6,328 bases of DNA from Pseudomonadota bacterium (GTDB lineage Bacteria > Pseudomonadota > Alphaproteobacteria > Rhizobiales > Xanthobacteraceae): contig JAEZBA010000354.1 in assembly GCA_023430245.1 (NCBI GenBank), positions 1 to 6,328 on the forward strand. Direction: 5' to 3'. Position numbers and translations under genes: made by a program. Numbering within the stretch: the stretch's first letter is position 1; every line of letters begins with the position of its first letter. Under the pieces are notes generated by a model that was not told where the DNA came from, searched no databases, and saw nothing but the letters and a program-made list of their open reading frames with translations. Shown one piece after another: positions 5,750 to 6,328 of the stretch.

Positions 5750-6328
5750 GCGATGTGCTCAATTTTCCCGCGCCGTCAAAGGACTCGTCGAACACCGCCG
5801 AACCGCGCGCCGTGCCGCCCGCCTATGCCGAATTTGCCGTCACCACCAATTTCTCCTTCCTGCGCGCGGCCTCGCATCCGGAAGAGTTGGTGGATCAGGC
5901 TGTGCTGCTCGGCCACACGGGGATCGGCATCGCGGATCGAAACTCGGTCGCCGGCGTGGTGCGCGCGCATGTGATGGCGAAAGAGCGCAAGCTGAAGCTC
6001 GCGGTTGGCGCGCGGCTGGTCTTCGCCGATGGCACGCCCGACATCCTCGCCTATCCGTCGAACCGTGCCGCCTGGGGCCGACTGACGCGGCTTTTGTCGC
6101 TCGGCAAGCGGCGCGCGGAGAAAGGCGACTGCATTCTCAACCTGGCCGACCTGCTCGACAAAGCGGAGGGCCTCAATCTTATCGTCATGCCACCGGTGCG
6201 CATCGACGCTGCGCGGCTGACGGCGCTGATCGGAAAACTGATACAGCACGCATCGAAGCGGTCGGTCTGGCTGGCGGCAGGCTTTCTCTATCGCGGCGAC
6301 GACACCCGACGGCTGCGCAGGCTCGCGC
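5746..6328 (+). CDS. dnaE2: DnaE2 (ImuC) error-prone DNA polymerase III alpha-type subunit, N-terminal part
   Basis: These are the first 194 codons of a protein normally over 1000 residues long; the gene runs off the right edge. DnaE2 is the C-family polymerase that performs SOS-induced mutagenic lesion bypass with ImuA and ImuB. After a variable 25-residue leader the PHP domain begins: YAEFAVTTNFSFLRAASHPEEL (27-48), GIGIADRNSVAGVVRAH (59-75), LKLAVGARLVFADGTPDILAYP, and LLSLGKRRAEKGDCIL, a segment characteristic of DnaE2. Metal ligands of active PHP domains are missing: the HxH position is occupied by TTN (33-35), and the Asp-His of the next motif reads Asp64-Arg65. The start ATG overlaps the imuB stop (ATGA), and no good independent ribosome site is visible, so translation is probably coupled. 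The polymerase active site is outside the window. Confidence 0.93.
   Translation, partial: MSDVLNFPAPSKDSSNTAEPRAVPPAYAEFAVTTNFSFLRAASHPEELVDQAVLLGHTGIGIADRNSVAGVVRAHVMAKERKLKLAVGARLVFADGTPDILAYPSNRAAWGRLTRLLSLGKRRAEKGDCILNLADLLDKAEGLNLIVMPPVRIDAARLTALIGKLIQHASKRSVWLAAGFLYRGDDTRRLRRLA

Overview
The window looks like chromosomal DNA from an alphaproteobacterium, most likely the Bradyrhizobium/Afipia/Rhodopseudomonas/Nitrobacter group (Nitrobacteraceae). Three things point there: high GC with strong G/C third positions in most genes, the alphaproteobacterial order imuA-imuB-dnaE2 behind a GAAC-N7-GAAC LexA box, and a CHASE-HWE sensor kinase. The assignment rests on gene content and protein style, not on a database search.

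Layout. At the left edge (1-583, minus) is the N-terminal 194 residues of a major facilitator transporter, cut by the window edge. Divergent from it, after about 116 bp, is an orphan membrane histidine kinase (700-2340, plus) with a CHASE-type sensor region and an HWE-family kinase core. It converges, with 31 bp between, on a two-gene minus-strand toxin-antitoxin module: a DUF1778 ribbon-helix-helix antitoxin (2890-3207) and a TacT-type GNAT acetyltransferase toxin (2372-2890), whose stop and start codons overlap as TAATG. This module is clearly less GC-rich than its flanks (30 of 60 bases G/C at 2701-2760, against 45 of 60 at 3721-3780).

The 177 bp between the antitoxin and imuA (3208-3384) carries two regulatory elements. 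One is a perfect 19-bp palindrome (3254-3272), probably the toxin-antitoxin operator. The other is a canonical alphaproteobacterial LexA box (3335-3349), 35 bp before the imuA start. The right half is the SOS mutagenesis cassette: imuA (3385-4161), imuB (4079-5749, overlapping imuA by 83 bp) and the first 194 codons of dnaE2 (from 5746, ATGA overlap with imuB, cut by the window edge). On DNA damage LexA should be removed and the three coupled genes expressed. DnaE2 is the error-prone polymerase, ImuB the catalytically dead Y-family adaptor that links it to the sliding clamp, and ImuA the RecA/SulA-like partner.

The most unusual feature is a 94-bp palindromic repeat (4597-4690) lying inside the imuB reading frame between the palm-like and thumb-like parts. 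It has 32-bp imperfect terminal inverted repeats, each of which is itself a hairpin. It is read through without a stop, adding about 35 residues to the protein. This resembles Rickettsia palindromic elements, which insert in frame into coding genes.
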